Source: an uncultured Lentisphaeraceae bacterium
GTDB lineage: Bacteria; Verrucomicrobiota; Kiritimatiellia; RFP12; DVOR01
Direction of reading: 5' to 3'
Assembly: GCA_937892925.1 (NCBI GenBank)
Contig: CALBHX010000077.1
Span: 1 to 48,069 of the forward strand
Length of the DNA stretch: 48,069 nucleotides
Below the pieces are notes generated by a model. The model ran no database searches and was not told the origin of the DNA. It saw only the letters and a program-made list of their open reading frames with translations. Position numbers and translations under genes: made by a program. This document shows positions 22,783 to 31,617 of this stretch, one piece after another (position 1 is the stretch's first letter; each line of letters begins with the position of its first letter).

Positions 22783-22849
22783 TTGCAGAAGGGGCGGAGG
22801 CTTGCTACACTACTCATGATCGTTTGCTTACTCTCTTTCATGAAAGGAG
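22783..22849 (+). promoter_or_regulatory. Promoter and ribosome site for FecR-like gene
   Basis: TTGCAG (22783-22788), 17-bp spacer, extended -10 TGc-TACACT (box 22806-22811). AAGGAG at 22844-22849 lies 7 nt before ATG 22857 and decides the start over longer in-frame options. Confidence 0.7.
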
Positions 22850-22856
22850 CCTTAAA

Positions 22857-23846
22857 ATGGTTCAGAGGACAATGACCGCGCTTCTCTTCGGTGCGTTGTT
22901 GGGCGCGCAGGCTGTGTATGCGCAGGAGGCCGCAGAGCCGAAGCCGGTACGTTTTGACGCCATGGTCAAGGTGACGGATGTTTCCGCTGAGGATGCCGCC
23001 AAGGTGCAGATCCTCAAGCCGGGCGAAAAGACGGCCATTGCAGCTCTGCCGCACAAGGCCTACCCTTACGGAAGCACCTTTACCGTGCCCGAAGGCATCC
23101 GCCTGCGCGTGCGGTTCTCTGATCTTTCCCACATGATGGTGCGCGGGCCGGCAGTTTTTACTCCAAAAGCTGCTGAAGAATGGCGCAAGGTCTCGCTTGA
23201 AATTCGCCGCGGCGATTACAACTTCTCGATTGATACCCGCGCCCAGGCCGGGCAGTTCTCCGTTGTTACACCGCTGGGCACGTTTTCCTCCATGAATGGC
23301 ATGAGTAAGCTTCATGTGGGGGATATCGCCAAGGGCACGGTGGCTAAGGAAGACTTCGCTTTCCGCGTCCTTTCCGGCGAGTCCACGTTTAACGGCCTGC
23401 ATTACACGATGTCCAAGCTTGCGCAAGCCAACCACTTCGTCTCTGCCGACGCCGCCGGAATGAGTGCCTCGGACGTGATTGGACGCGTAGGCGAAGTGAA
23501 GATGGATCTGCCCACTTCCGGCGACGGCAAAAACACCCCCTTCTCCCTCACGCCCGGCGCCACCGTCAAAATCACCCGCGCCAAAGCCCGCGGTTCCGAT
23601 AACTGGGTGGTCTCGGTGCTCACACTCTACGCTAACGGTGAGGCTAAAAACTACTTCTGCTACGTGGAAAATCGTGGCGAAGGCTTCTATACCGGTGAGC
23701 TGATTGCTGAAGTCCTGCCCGAGGAAGAAGACGACACAGCTGCTGAGGATGCCGCTTCTGGCGCCGCAGAGGGCGGTTCTGCCGCTTCCGGCTCGGATGC
23801 TGCCGCTGACAGCCTGGACAACTTCGACGACGGGGATCTGCTCTAA
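22857..23846 (+). CDS. Secreted FecR-like protein with acidic tail
   Basis: This 329-aa exported protein has signal peptide MVQRTMTALLFGALLGAQAVYAQ. The central region (~65-190) has beta-strand patterns reminiscent of FecR domains: YPYGSTFTVPEGIRLRVRFSDLSHMMVRGPAVFTP, VSLEIRRGDYNFSID, GQFSVVTPLGTFSSMNG. The similarity is weak, so function is unassigned. The last ~45 residues are low-complexity and acidic (EEEDDTAAEDAASG...DNFDDGDLL). It is the first gene of a two-gene unit with the PpiD/SurA-like protein 48 nt downstream, which suggests a client or partner of that chaperone (inference). Confidence 0.6.
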   Translation: MVQRTMTALLFGALLGAQAVYAQEAAEPKPVRFDAMVKVTDVSAEDAAKVQILKPGEKTAIAALPHKAYPYGSTFTVPEGIRLRVRFSDLSHMMVRGPAVFTPKAAEEWRKVSLEIRRGDYNFSIDTRAQAGQFSVVTPLGTFSSMNGMSKLHVGDIAKGTVAKEDFAFRVLSGESTFNGLHYTMSKLAQANHFVSADAAGMSASDVIGRVGEVKMDLPTSGDGKNTPFSLTPGATVKITRAKARGSDNWVVSVLTLYANGEAKNYFCYVENRGEGFYTGELIAEVLPEEEDDTAAEDAASGAAEGGSAASGSDAAADSLDNFDDGDLL

Positions 23847-23894
23847 ACAGCCGATTCTCATGCGTCTTTCCACACCCAACCGAACACACCTGCT

Positions 23895-25601
23895 ATGTTT
23901 ATCTATCACTTCTCCCGCCTGATCAAATCCAAACTTCTTTGGGGCTTTCTTGCGCTTCTGATGGTTTTCGCCTTCGTGGTGGTCGATTCCTGCGACGGCG
24001 CTGCTTCCGGCGGATTGGCGCAGGCGGGCTTCATCGATGGAAAACCTGTTTCCGCAAAAATGCTGGAGAACGCTTCTCAGACGCGCACCATCCTGGAATC
24101 CCAAACGCTCTACTATCTACCGCAGAGCGTGCAGCTTTTCGGGGCGCTTTTGCGCGGAGAAGACGGCATGTCTGAGGCTTGGCCCGTCCGCTCCCGCCAG
24201 AATTGGAAAGTGGTGGCCGCGCAAAGGGTTGCCGAGCGGCAGGGGATAGAAGGTTCGCAGGCCGCCGGAGAGGCCGTGCTGGAGCGTCTGTTCGCCGACC
24301 CAAACGGCGCGTTTAATCCCGATCTCTACCGTGCGTTTCTTGATGCCAACCAATACAGCGCTCCGCGCCTTTTCGAACAGACTTTCGCTCAAACCTGGCT
24401 CCCCGCCCAGACGATCACGCTGGCGGTGTTCAACGCGGTGGGGTGGGCTTCTCCTATGGAGCAGGACTTTGCCCTCTCAGCGATGTATGACCAGACGGTG
24501 GCCTATGCCGCCACGTTGAAGAATACGCTCAAGCCTGAGGCGGTGGAAATCTCCGAGGCCGATCAGAAGGCGTGGTATGACGCGCACAAGAAGGATTACG
24601 CTCTCCCTGAACAGCGTGTGATTGCCTATGTGGAAGTGCCCGCTTCCGCGTTTGCAGACAAGGTGACGGTGGAGGAAATGGACGCCATGCAGTATTATGA
24701 CGACCATAATGAGGAGTTTAAGGGCTCCGGCACCAACGCCACCCAAACCCTTCCCTTTGAAGAGGTTAAGGACAAGGCGGTTGCCAAGGTGAAGGCGCAG
24801 CGAGCGCTTGAATCCGCCCAGACCTTTGCCAACGAAACGCTTGTGGCCAAAGCGCACGCTTCCGGCGCTCAGGATCGAGCCCGCGCACTTGAAGCGGCCG
24901 CCAAGGATTATGGCAAGCCTAAACAGGCCACGCTGCGCGCCGATCGCCCCTTCGGTTTCCAGAACGCCCGCGATGTGGTCGCCTCCGTCTTTGAAATGGA
25001 TGCCGAGGAGAATTACCTCAATGCAATTCCCGGCACTGACCGCGCTTACCTCATCTGCCTGCAACAGGTCATCCCCGAGCATATTCCTGCTTTTGAGGAG
25101 GTCAAAGCCCGTGTTCTGGCCGATGCCCGGAAAGATCGGATGGAACAGCGCCTCAAAACCAACGGTGAGACCATCCGTGGCTTATTGGCTGATTCGCTGG
25201 CTAAGGGGACAGCTTTTGCCGATGCCGTAGCGGCCTGCAAGGTGGAGGGGCTCTCGGCTTCCACGGCCATGACCTTTACGCTGAGCGATGCGGCTAATGT
25301 AACGATTGAGAACCGCGGGGAGGTCTTTTCCGCAGCGGCCTCTCTGGGTGTGAAGGCGCTCTCGGAGCCGGTGATTACGCCTGCCGAAGATGTGCTGATT
25401 GTTTATGTGGCTGAGCGGAAACCCGGCGATGCATTGAAGAAAGCTACGGCTCGCCCGAATATGGCGCGTAACCTCGCTTTCTCTTCTGCCTTCCAGGTGG
25501 CTTCGGATTGGTTGGAGTGGAATCTGGAGCGCGATGCGCCTGTGAATGAAAAAGGGGTGCCGGTGTTGGACCCTGTGGCGGCTGAAGATGCTGCCGAGTA
25601 A
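23895..25601 (+). CDS. PpiD/SurA-like membrane-anchored periplasmic chaperone
   Basis: This 568-aa protein has a single N-terminal membrane anchor (KSKLLWGFLALLMVFAFVVVD) after a short cytoplasmic stretch, the PpiD layout. A SurA_N-like helical region follows (GFIDGKPVSAKMLENASQ..., ~40-190), then a long helical/charged middle containing YALPEQRVIAYVEVPASAF, and a C-terminal part with VFEMDAEENYLNAIPGTDRAYLICLQQVIPEHIPAFEEVKARVLAD, the usual ending of PpiD-type proteins. I see no clear parvulin active-site motif, so PPIase activity is doubtful. There is no Shine-Dalgarno before ATG 23895. Likely role: folding of exported proteins at the membrane. It is closed by a strong terminator. Confidence 0.72.
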   Translation: MFIYHFSRLIKSKLLWGFLALLMVFAFVVVDSCDGAASGGLAQAGFIDGKPVSAKMLENASQTRTILESQTLYYLPQSVQLFGALLRGEDGMSEAWPVRSRQNWKVVAAQRVAERQGIEGSQAAGEAVLERLFADPNGAFNPDLYRAFLDANQYSAPRLFEQTFAQTWLPAQTITLAVFNAVGWASPMEQDFALSAMYDQTVAYAATLKNTLKPEAVEISEADQKAWYDAHKKDYALPEQRVIAYVEVPASAFADKVTVEEMDAMQYYDDHNEEFKGSGTNATQTLPFEEVKDKAVAKVKAQRALESAQTFANETLVAKAHASGAQDRARALEAAAKDYGKPKQATLRADRPFGFQNARDVVASVFEMDAEENYLNAIPGTDRAYLICLQQVIPEHIPAFEEVKARVLADARKDRMEQRLKTNGETIRGLLADSLAKGTAFADAVAACKVEGLSASTAMTFTLSDAANVTIENRGEVFSAAASLGVKALSEPVITPAEDVLIVYVAERKPGDALKKATARPNMARNLAFSSAFQVASDWLEWNLERDAPVNEKGVPVLDPVAAEDAAE

Positions 25602-25625
25602 ACGCTGAAGACACAGGATAAACCG

Positions 25626-25662
25626 ACCGCCGTGCAGAACGTCTGCGCGGCGGTTTTGTTTT
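25626..25662 (+). terminator. Strong intrinsic terminator
   Basis: 13-bp stem ACCGCCGTGCAGA (25626-25638) / TCTGCGCGGCGGT (25642-25654) with one G-U pair and a 3-nt loop, followed by TTTGTTTT. It ends the FecR-like/PpiD-like unit. Confidence 0.92.
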
Positions 25663-26287
25663 AACAAAAGAGGGGTGGTTTCAGGACGCGGCACACATGA
25701 AGGGGTGCAGGAGTAAGGGCGGTTCTTGGCGGTTTGGAAGACGCCGGAGTGAAACGGGCAAGCGCTTCAGTGTGGCGGGAAGGGGGAGGTTTTGGAGCAA
25801 CATCGGGGCGGCGCGAAAGGCCTTGTTTAGGGGAGGGAAACCGTGGGGTGCGAGGTGAAACAAGCGGGGAATGTGAAATACGTATGATTGAAGAAGAATC
25901 AAACATGGTGAACATGAGAATGCCCGCAGCGCGCTTATGCGAACCTATTGCCTTGGGGTAGGCAGGGGGTGTTGACGGGTTTTCCTGTTCGCGCAGAAGG
26001 GTTGGGCTTGACGTAAAAGCGTGTATCTGCCTGGCAGACAGGGGGAATGGAGCACGTTTCTGAGAAGTGGGGAAGGGCGGCGTAAAGGATGTGGGCTGGC
26101 GGGTAACCCAGACAGGTCTGTGGTTGCGGGATTGAAAGGGTATTTGGGCGTCTTTTGGTGGCGTCGTACGGAGGGTGTGCAGGGTGTAGCTGCGGGGTGT
26201 TAGAAGGTCTAGTTCGGGTGGTTCGTGGGATAATAAGCGTGGGCTGAGTTGAAGGCGCGGATGGATGAAATCCTGGCGGAAGGGGAT
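25663..26287. other. Gene desert between terminators
   Basis: About 625 bp lying between two terminators. No start signals, RNA signatures or protein motifs are seen. The longest open frames are Pro/Arg/Ser-rich and look like noncoding translation. Confidence 0.55.
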
Positions 26288-26329
26288 AAAAAAAGGTGCG
26301 CGGAGTTCCGCGCACCCTTTTTGATTTTT
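26288..26329. terminator. Bidirectional intrinsic terminator at pnp end
   Basis: Stem GGTGCGCGGA / TCCGCGCACC (26295-26316) flanked by seven As on the left (26288-26294) and CTTTTTGATTTTT on the right. On the minus strand it ends pnp; it can also act on the plus strand. Confidence 0.9.
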
Positions 26330-26339
26330 CGCAGAGGGG

Positions 26340-28469
26340 TTAGGCGTTCTGCTTGTCGAGGTCGCGCATGGCTTCGCGGCGGGAGAGCTTGATGCGGCCG
26401 CGCTCATCGATGCCGATGCATTTAACGACCATGCGATCGCCGACTTTGCAGACGGAGTCCACGGAGGGGATCCGGCGGTCGGAGAGCTCGGAGATGTGGC
26501 AGAGGCCGTCCTTCCCGGGGAGGATTTCGACGAAACAGCCGAATTCCTTGATACCCGTGACGGTGCCTTCGTAGATTTTGCCTTCTTCGGCTTCGGCGGA
26601 GATGGATTCGACTTCACGCTTAGCACTTTCCATGGCTTCGGCATTGACGGCGAAGATGGAGACGGTGCCGTCTTCGGCGATGTCGATTTGGGCGCCGGTG
26701 CTGTCGGTGATGCGGCGGATATTCTTGCCGCCGGGGCCGATGAGCTCGCCGATTTTGTCTACGGGGATTCGCAGCGTGGTGATGCGCGGGGCGTAGGGTG
26801 AGAGCTCGGCGCGCGGCGTGGGGATCACAGTCTGCATGTAGTCGAGAACGTGGTTGCGCCCAACGCGGGCCGCTTCGAGGGCGCCTTCGACGAGATCCCA
26901 GGTAAGGCCGCGGATTTTGAGGTCAACTTGGAAGCCGGTGATGCCTTTGCGGGTGCCGCCGATCTTGAAGTCCATGTCGCCGCAGTGGTCTTCAGCGCCC
27001 AGGATATCGGTAACCAACACTTTCTTGCTGAGGTCGGGCGTGGTGAAGAGGCCGATGGAGATGCCGGCTACGGGAGCACGGAGAGGGACGCCTGCATCCA
27101 TGAGGGCGAGGCAGCCGCCGCAGATGGAGGCCATGGAGGAGGAGCCGTTGGAGCCCATAATTTCGCTTACGACGCGCACAGAATAGGGATAGTCTGCGGG
27201 GAGAACCTCGGCGAGGGAACGCTCGGCGAGGGCGCCGTGGCCGATTTCGCGGCGGCCGGTGGAGCCGAGGCGGCCGACTTCGCCGGTGCAGTAGGGCGGG
27301 AAGTTATAGTGAAGGATGAACTTCTTGGATTTGGCGCCGCCGGTAACGGAGTCGAGCTCCTGGGCATCTTTGGAGGTGCCGAGGGTAACGGTGGCGAGGT
27401 TTTGCGTTTCGCCGCGGTTGAAGACGGCCGAGCCGTGCAGGCGGGGGAGGACGCCGACTTGCGCCGCGAGCGGGCGGATTTCATGCTGGGCGCGGCCATC
27501 GATGCGTTTGCCGCGCTCGAGGAAATTGGCGCGGACGGTCTCGATCTCGAGCGTGTCGAAGAGGTGGACGAACTTGACGTCGTCGATGATCCAATGCCCG
27601 TCGTTGTCTTTACCGTATTTTTCCTGGCAGGCGGCGAGGAGTTCGTCACGGATGGTTTTGACGGCGGCTTCGCGGTCGAGCTTGCCGGGAATGACAAGGG
27701 CGTCTGCGAGCTTGGCGCCGCCGAGGCCGCGGATGAAGTCCATCTTTTCCGGGTCTTCGGGCTGGTCAACGATGACTTTATCGGGGAGGCCGAGGGCGCG
27801 GCGCATTTCGATTTGCAGGTCGATGATCTTTTCCACTTCCTCATGGGCGCGCTTCATGGCGGCGAGGAAGTCGGCCTCGGAGATTTCTGCGGCGGAGCCT
27901 TCCATCATGAGGAACTTGCCGCGGAGGCCGGCGTAGAGGAGATCGAGGTCGGACTGAGCGCGCTGTTCGTGGGTGGGGTTGATGACCCACTCACCGTTGA
28001 TGCGGCCGATGCGGACGCAGCCGATGGGGCCCATGAAGGGGACATCGGAAATATGGAGCGCCGCGGAGGCTGCATTGACGGCGAGGACGTCTCCCTCATG
28101 CTTGCCATCGCAGCTGATGAGCATGGAGTTGACCTGGACATCGTTGTAGTAACCATCGGGGAAGAGGGGGCGGATGGGGCGGTCGCACATGCGCGCGGTG
28201 AGGATTTCTTTTTCGGTTGGGCGGGCTTCGCGCTTGAAGAAGCCTCCGGGGAAGCGGCCGGCAGCGTAGTACTTTTCCCGGTATTCACACTGGAGCGGGA
28301 AGAAGTCGATGCCTTCGCGGGGCTTATCTGTACAAGTAACGGCGGTGAAGACGGCGGTGTCGCCGAGAGAAACAATGACGGCGCCGGCGGCCTGTTTGGC
28401 GAGAAGCCCGGTTTCGATAGTGAACTTCTGACCGGCAATTTCGGTCGAGAACTGCTTACTGTTCTGCAT
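26340..28469 (-). CDS. pnp: Polyribonucleotide nucleotidyltransferase (PNPase)
   Basis: This 709-aa phosphorolytic 3'-5' exoribonuclease is a degradosome component. It contains two RNase PH domains (the first begins TIETGLLAKQAAGAVIVSLGDTAVF; the second contains FNRGETQNLATVTLGT, NFPPYCTGEVGR and EDHCGDMDFKIGGT), a KH domain (IGPGGKNIRRI) and a C-terminal S1 domain (GTVTGIKEFGCFVEILPGKDGLCHISELS). Length is normal. ATG 28469 (MQNSKQFSTEI) was preferred over an upstream frame because it matches the family's N-terminus. Single gene: rpsO, its common neighbour, is absent. The ~90-nt leader could hold the autoregulatory site known for E. coli pnp, but I cannot identify one. Confidence 0.97.
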   Translation of the reverse strand: MQNSKQFSTEIAGQKFTIETGLLAKQAAGAVIVSLGDTAVFTAVTCTDKPREGIDFFPLQCEYREKYYAAGRFPGGFFKREARPTEKEILTARMCDRPIRPLFPDGYYNDVQVNSMLISCDGKHEGDVLAVNAASAALHISDVPFMGPIGCVRIGRINGEWVINPTHEQRAQSDLDLLYAGLRGKFLMMEGSAAEISEADFLAAMKRAHEEVEKIIDLQIEMRRALGLPDKVIVDQPEDPEKMDFIRGLGGAKLADALVIPGKLDREAAVKTIRDELLAACQEKYGKDNDGHWIIDDVKFVHLFDTLEIETVRANFLERGKRIDGRAQHEIRPLAAQVGVLPRLHGSAVFNRGETQNLATVTLGTSKDAQELDSVTGGAKSKKFILHYNFPPYCTGEVGRLGSTGRREIGHGALAERSLAEVLPADYPYSVRVVSEIMGSNGSSSMASICGGCLALMDAGVPLRAPVAGISIGLFTTPDLSKKVLVTDILGAEDHCGDMDFKIGGTRKGITGFQVDLKIRGLTWDLVEGALEAARVGRNHVLDYMQTVIPTPRAELSPYAPRITTLRIPVDKIGELIGPGGKNIRRITDSTGAQIDIAEDGTVSIFAVNAEAMESAKREVESISAEAEEGKIYEGTVTGIKEFGCFVEILPGKDGLCHISELSDRRIPSVDSVCKVGDRMVVKCIGIDERGRIKLSRREAMRDLDKQNA

Positions 28470-28558
28470 GTTTTGTCCTAAACCCGCGGGTCGTGGCCGG
28501 AAAGAAGGCGATGCCACCCTGTCCGCGGTGAGTTTTTCAGATAATTCTTTCCGGCGCT

Positions 28559-28588
28559 AAGATAGCATAACTGCTGGATGTGCCGCAA
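28559..28588 (-). promoter_or_regulatory. pnp promoter
   Basis: TTGCGG (28588-28583), 18-bp spacer, extended -10 TGc-TATCTT (box 28564-28559), minus strand. Its -35 lies 1 bp from the -35 of the divergent esterase promoter. Confidence 0.6.
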
Positions 28589-28589
28589 G

Positions 28590-28618
28590 TTGCAAATCTT
28601 TTCCGGAAAGGCTATTCT
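28590..28618 (+). promoter_or_regulatory. Promoter for the SGNH esterase gene
   Basis: TTGCAA (28590-28595), 17-bp spacer, TATTCT (28613-28618). A GGAGGCGG ribosome site follows at 28647-28654, before ATG 28657. Confidence 0.7.
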
Positions 28619-28656
28619 AGGGCTGTTCAGCTTGTTTGGTTTCAGCGGAGGCGGAT

Positions 28657-30258
28657 ATGAAACGGTTACTGATGGTGTTTGGCGTATTGGCGGGCACGTG
28701 GATGTGTGCTGCGCCGGTGAAAGTTGCGTGTGTGGGCGATTCCATCACGTATGGGTATGGCATCAAGCAGCGGGAGGTGAATAGTTATCCCGCGCAGCTG
28801 CAGAAGCTGCTGGGCGAGGGGTACGAGGTGCGCAACTTCGGCAACTCCGGCCGCGGCGTCTACCTGCATTCTTGGCGTGGTAAGGAGCGCCGCGGGTACC
28901 GTTACATGCCTGAACATCGGGCGGCGCTCGCCTGGCAGCCCGACATCGTTATCTGCAATCTGGGCATCAATGACAACGGCGAGTTCATCAATAAGGAACG
29001 CACCGCTCCCGGCACGTTCCGCGATGATTACCTGAAGCTGCTGGCCGATTATCAGGCGCTTCCCTCCAAGCCCAAACTTTACATTTGGGGGAAGCTGGCG
29101 CCGTTGGGGCCGAAACAGCGCTTTTATCGGAGCCCGGAGCCGTTTCTTGCGCAGGCTCAGCTGGAAGCCGTGGCGGCGCAGTCCGGCGCTACGCTTATCG
29201 ATATGCAGACGCCGCTTCTGCCGCTTTTGCTGACGGATTTTCCTGATGCGATTCACCCCACGGCGAAGGGCGCCCGCGTGATTGCTGAAGCCACGCGCGA
29301 CGCGCTTTTTCCCAAGCCGCCTGCCAAGCCGCTGGCCTCCCGCCCGAAGACCAGTGTGGGCTGGGCCAATCCGCTGCCGGCCGTTGAGCCTGTGGCTTTG
29401 CCTGAAGAGATTGCCGCCACGGCGGAGACCTGGCTGTGCGCGGGGCAATCAAACATGTTTTGGCCGCTTGGCCGCTGCCGCGGCGCGAATGAAGAGGCTG
29501 CCGCCACGGCCAAGCATGATATCCGCCTGTGGGATTATGTTTCCGGGCAATGGCGCCGCCTAACGCCGGCCAATGCCAAGCAGTGGAGCGCCATGGCCGT
29601 TTCTTTTGCGCTCCGCCGCGCTGAGGCCACCGGCAAGCCCATTGCCATTCTGTTGGTGGATGCAGGCGGTGCGCCCACGGAGGCTTTCCTGGCCGATTGG
29701 GTGATGGCGGCGCTTAAGGACGATGGCCGCACGCCGCGCTACCCCGTGCTCCTGAAGATTCGGACGAATCGCAAGCCGTTGGATCAGAATGAGGATTACC
29801 CGTGGTCTTGGTGCAAAAAGGTCTTTGGGGAGCGCCAGGGCGGAGAGAGCGGAAGCTGGGAAGTGGGCACGCTCTATCGTGTGGCTATTTCCCGCATTCG
29901 CCATTTGCCGCTCACGGGCATCCTCTGGTATCAGGGCGAATCCAACGCGTCCATCGCCATTGGCGGCGAGCCGGATAAACCGTTGCCTGAGGAATATATG
30001 AAAGAGACGCTTCAGGCGATTGTTCAGACGCTTCGCCCGAATCCGAAAACGCCGTTCCTGATGGTTGGCCTGCCGATCATGAACCGCCCGTGGGGGCCTT
30101 ACCGTGCTCTGCAAAAGCAGGTATGCGCCGAGACGGGGGCGATCTATCTGGATACGTTTGGCGCCGGGCTGGGCGAGAAGAATAACGTTCACCCAACCAA
30201 CAAGCTTCCCTTTGCGGAAATGGCTTCCCGTGCGGCGAGCCGGGCGCTGGGGCAGTAA
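28657..30258 (+). CDS. Secreted two-domain SGNH esterase
   Basis: This 533-aa exported protein has a signal peptide (MKRLLMVFGVLAGTWMCAA) and two SGNH/GDSL hydrolase-fold domains. Domain 1 (~22-220): nucleophile motif VGDSITYG (Ser29), GNSG (62-65), GIND (Asn105), and catalytic Asp197-x-x-His200 in DAIHPT. Domain 2 (~255-530): CAGQSNMFW (Ser265), GILWYQGESNA, and NNVHPTNK near the end, as in sialate O-acetylesterase/acetylxylan esterase proteins. Both domains keep apparently complete active sites. Likely role: removing acetyl groups from sialic acids or plant/host polysaccharides outside the cytoplasm; the exact substrate is not known. The start is set by a strong Shine-Dalgarno. It converges on galK through a shared terminator. 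Confidence 0.85.
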   Translation: MKRLLMVFGVLAGTWMCAAPVKVACVGDSITYGYGIKQREVNSYPAQLQKLLGEGYEVRNFGNSGRGVYLHSWRGKERRGYRYMPEHRAALAWQPDIVICNLGINDNGEFINKERTAPGTFRDDYLKLLADYQALPSKPKLYIWGKLAPLGPKQRFYRSPEPFLAQAQLEAVAAQSGATLIDMQTPLLPLLLTDFPDAIHPTAKGARVIAEATRDALFPKPPAKPLASRPKTSVGWANPLPAVEPVALPEEIAATAETWLCAGQSNMFWPLGRCRGANEEAAATAKHDIRLWDYVSGQWRRLTPANAKQWSAMAVSFALRRAEATGKPIAILLVDAGGAPTEAFLADWVMAALKDDGRTPRYPVLLKIRTNRKPLDQNEDYPWSWCKKVFGERQGGESGSWEVGTLYRVAISRIRHLPLTGILWYQGESNASIAIGGEPDKPLPEEYMKETLQAIVQTLRPNPKTPFLMVGLPIMNRPWGPYRALQKQVCAETGAIYLDTFGAGLGEKNNVHPTNKLPFAEMASRAASRALGQ

Positions 30259-30319
30259 GGCGCGGATTCCTGTGCGGCTGCGGGGAGTATGTCCGCGCCG
30301 CTGTTGAGATGAAAGCATG

Positions 30320-30353
30320 AAAAAGGAGCGGACGGGCTGTCCGCTCCTTTTTT
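30320..30353. terminator. Bidirectional terminator between esterase and galK
   Basis: 14-bp stem (AAAAAGGAGCGGAC, 30320-30333 / GTCCGCTCCTTTTT, 30339-30352) with a 5-nt loop. Its A and T ends act as the U-tract in both directions. Confidence 0.92.
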
Positions 30354-30372
30354 GCTGCCATTGGCAGCGTGC

Positions 30373-31563
30373 TCAGTGCGCCACGGTTGAGTAAACAATG
30401 GATGCGCCCTGGCTGGGCTGAATGCGGGAGACTTCGCATGTAGCGCCGCCGCCCACTTTGGCCGCATAGGCCGAGGCGATGGCTTTTGCGGCGGTTTCGG
30501 CATCGCGGGCGTTGACGAGCACCACCACGGAGCCTCCGAAGCCACCGCCTGAGAGCCGTGCGCCCAACACGCCCGGCACGGTGCGGGCAATCGCCACCAC
30601 GTCGTCCAGCTCCTTGCAGGAGTTTTCAAACATGACGCGGGAGCTTTCATGGGAGTCGAAAAGCAGCTGCCCGAAAGCTGCCAGGTCGCCAGCTTCCAGA
30701 AGCGCCGCGCCTTTCAGCACGCGTTCATCTTCGCCAATGGGGTGCGCCGCGCGGTTGGCTACCACGGGGTCGAGGCCGTCTTTGTAGGCTTCCCATTCGG
30801 CCATGGAGACATCGCGCAGGGCGGTAACCGGGTGGGAGAGGGTTTTGGCGAAGAAGCGCGCGGCATCCTCGCAGGCTTTCCGGCGGGTGTTGTACTGCCC
30901 GTCTACCAGGGCATGTTTGGCGTGCGGGTTGCACATCAGGAAGCAGACGTCCGGCCCGATGTCTACGGTTTCTACCTTCAAGGTGCGGAAGTCGGTCTTC
31001 ACCAGCTTGCCATAAGCGCCGCACAGGGAGGAAATCTGGTCGAGCAGCCCGCAGGAGCAGCCCGCGTAATCGTGCTCGGCGGCCTGGCCGATTTTCGCGA
31101 GGGTAACGGTATCGGCCTGGATGCCGTAGAGTTCGCAAACGGCTTTAGCGGTGCACATTTCCAGCGCGGCGGAGGAGGAGAGGCCGAAGCCCATGGGCAC
31201 GTTGCCCAGGAACATGCCGTCGAAGCCCGTCGTCTGCGGCTTGATATTGTCGAGCCCGGCTACGGTGCCGATGACGTAGTTTGCCCACGTGTCGGTTTTG
31301 ACCGGCTTGGCACCGCTCAGCGGGAACGAAACCTCGTGCATCAGATCCCCGGCCACCACGCGGTTTTTGCCCAGGGTGTTTGGGGCGATGGCAAAGAAGG
31401 TGCCCGAATTGATGGCTGCCGAGAAGACGAAGCCTTCGTTGTAATCGGTGTGGTTGCCCAGTACTTCAATGCGCCCCGGCGCGTAGGAGACGACCTCCGG
31501 CTTCTTGCCGAAATAAGCCTCGAACTGCGCTACAAGCTTGTCATAAACCGCTTGATTGATCAT
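30373..31563 (-). CDS. galK: Galactokinase (GHMP family)
   Basis: This 396-aa enzyme phosphorylates galactose at C1 using ATP. Motif 1 reads APGRIEVLGNHTDYN (residues 28-42), motif 2 GFGLSSSAALE (ATP loop), followed by CSCGLLDQISSLCG with the catalytic Asp, and motif 3 LSGGGFGGSVVVLV. Most galactokinases have GEHTDY, whose Glu contacts the sugar; here Asn37 replaces it, while Arg31, His38 and Asp40 remain. A shifted sugar preference is possible. ATG 31563 has AGAGGGG upstream. It lies 54 nt downstream of the phosphohexomutase gene and is probably co-transcribed. galT and galE are not in the window. Confidence 0.88.
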   Translation of the reverse strand: MINQAVYDKLVAQFEAYFGKKPEVVSYAPGRIEVLGNHTDYNEGFVFSAAINSGTFFAIAPNTLGKNRVVAGDLMHEVSFPLSGAKPVKTDTWANYVIGTVAGLDNIKPQTTGFDGMFLGNVPMGFGLSSSAALEMCTAKAVCELYGIQADTVTLAKIGQAAEHDYAGCSCGLLDQISSLCGAYGKLVKTDFRTLKVETVDIGPDVCFLMCNPHAKHALVDGQYNTRRKACEDAARFFAKTLSHPVTALRDVSMAEWEAYKDGLDPVVANRAAHPIGEDERVLKGAALLEAGDLAAFGQLLFDSHESSRVMFENSCKELDDVVAIARTVPGVLGARLSGGGFGGSVVVLVNARDAETAAKAIASAYAAKVGGGATCEVSRIQPSQGASIVYSTVAH

Positions 31564-31617
31564 TTGTTGCCCCTCTGCTTTTGTTTAGATAAAACCTGTG
31601 CGGCGTTCCGGCCGTTT

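Noticed and set aside
22581..24104. Minus-strand open frame of 507 codons across the FecR-like gene
   Set aside because: It covers the promoter, gene and start of the next gene on the other strand; no start signal, no recognisable domain.
26850..28481. Plus-strand open frame of 543 codons opposite pnp
   Set aside because: Antisense to conserved PNPase; acidic, low-information translation.
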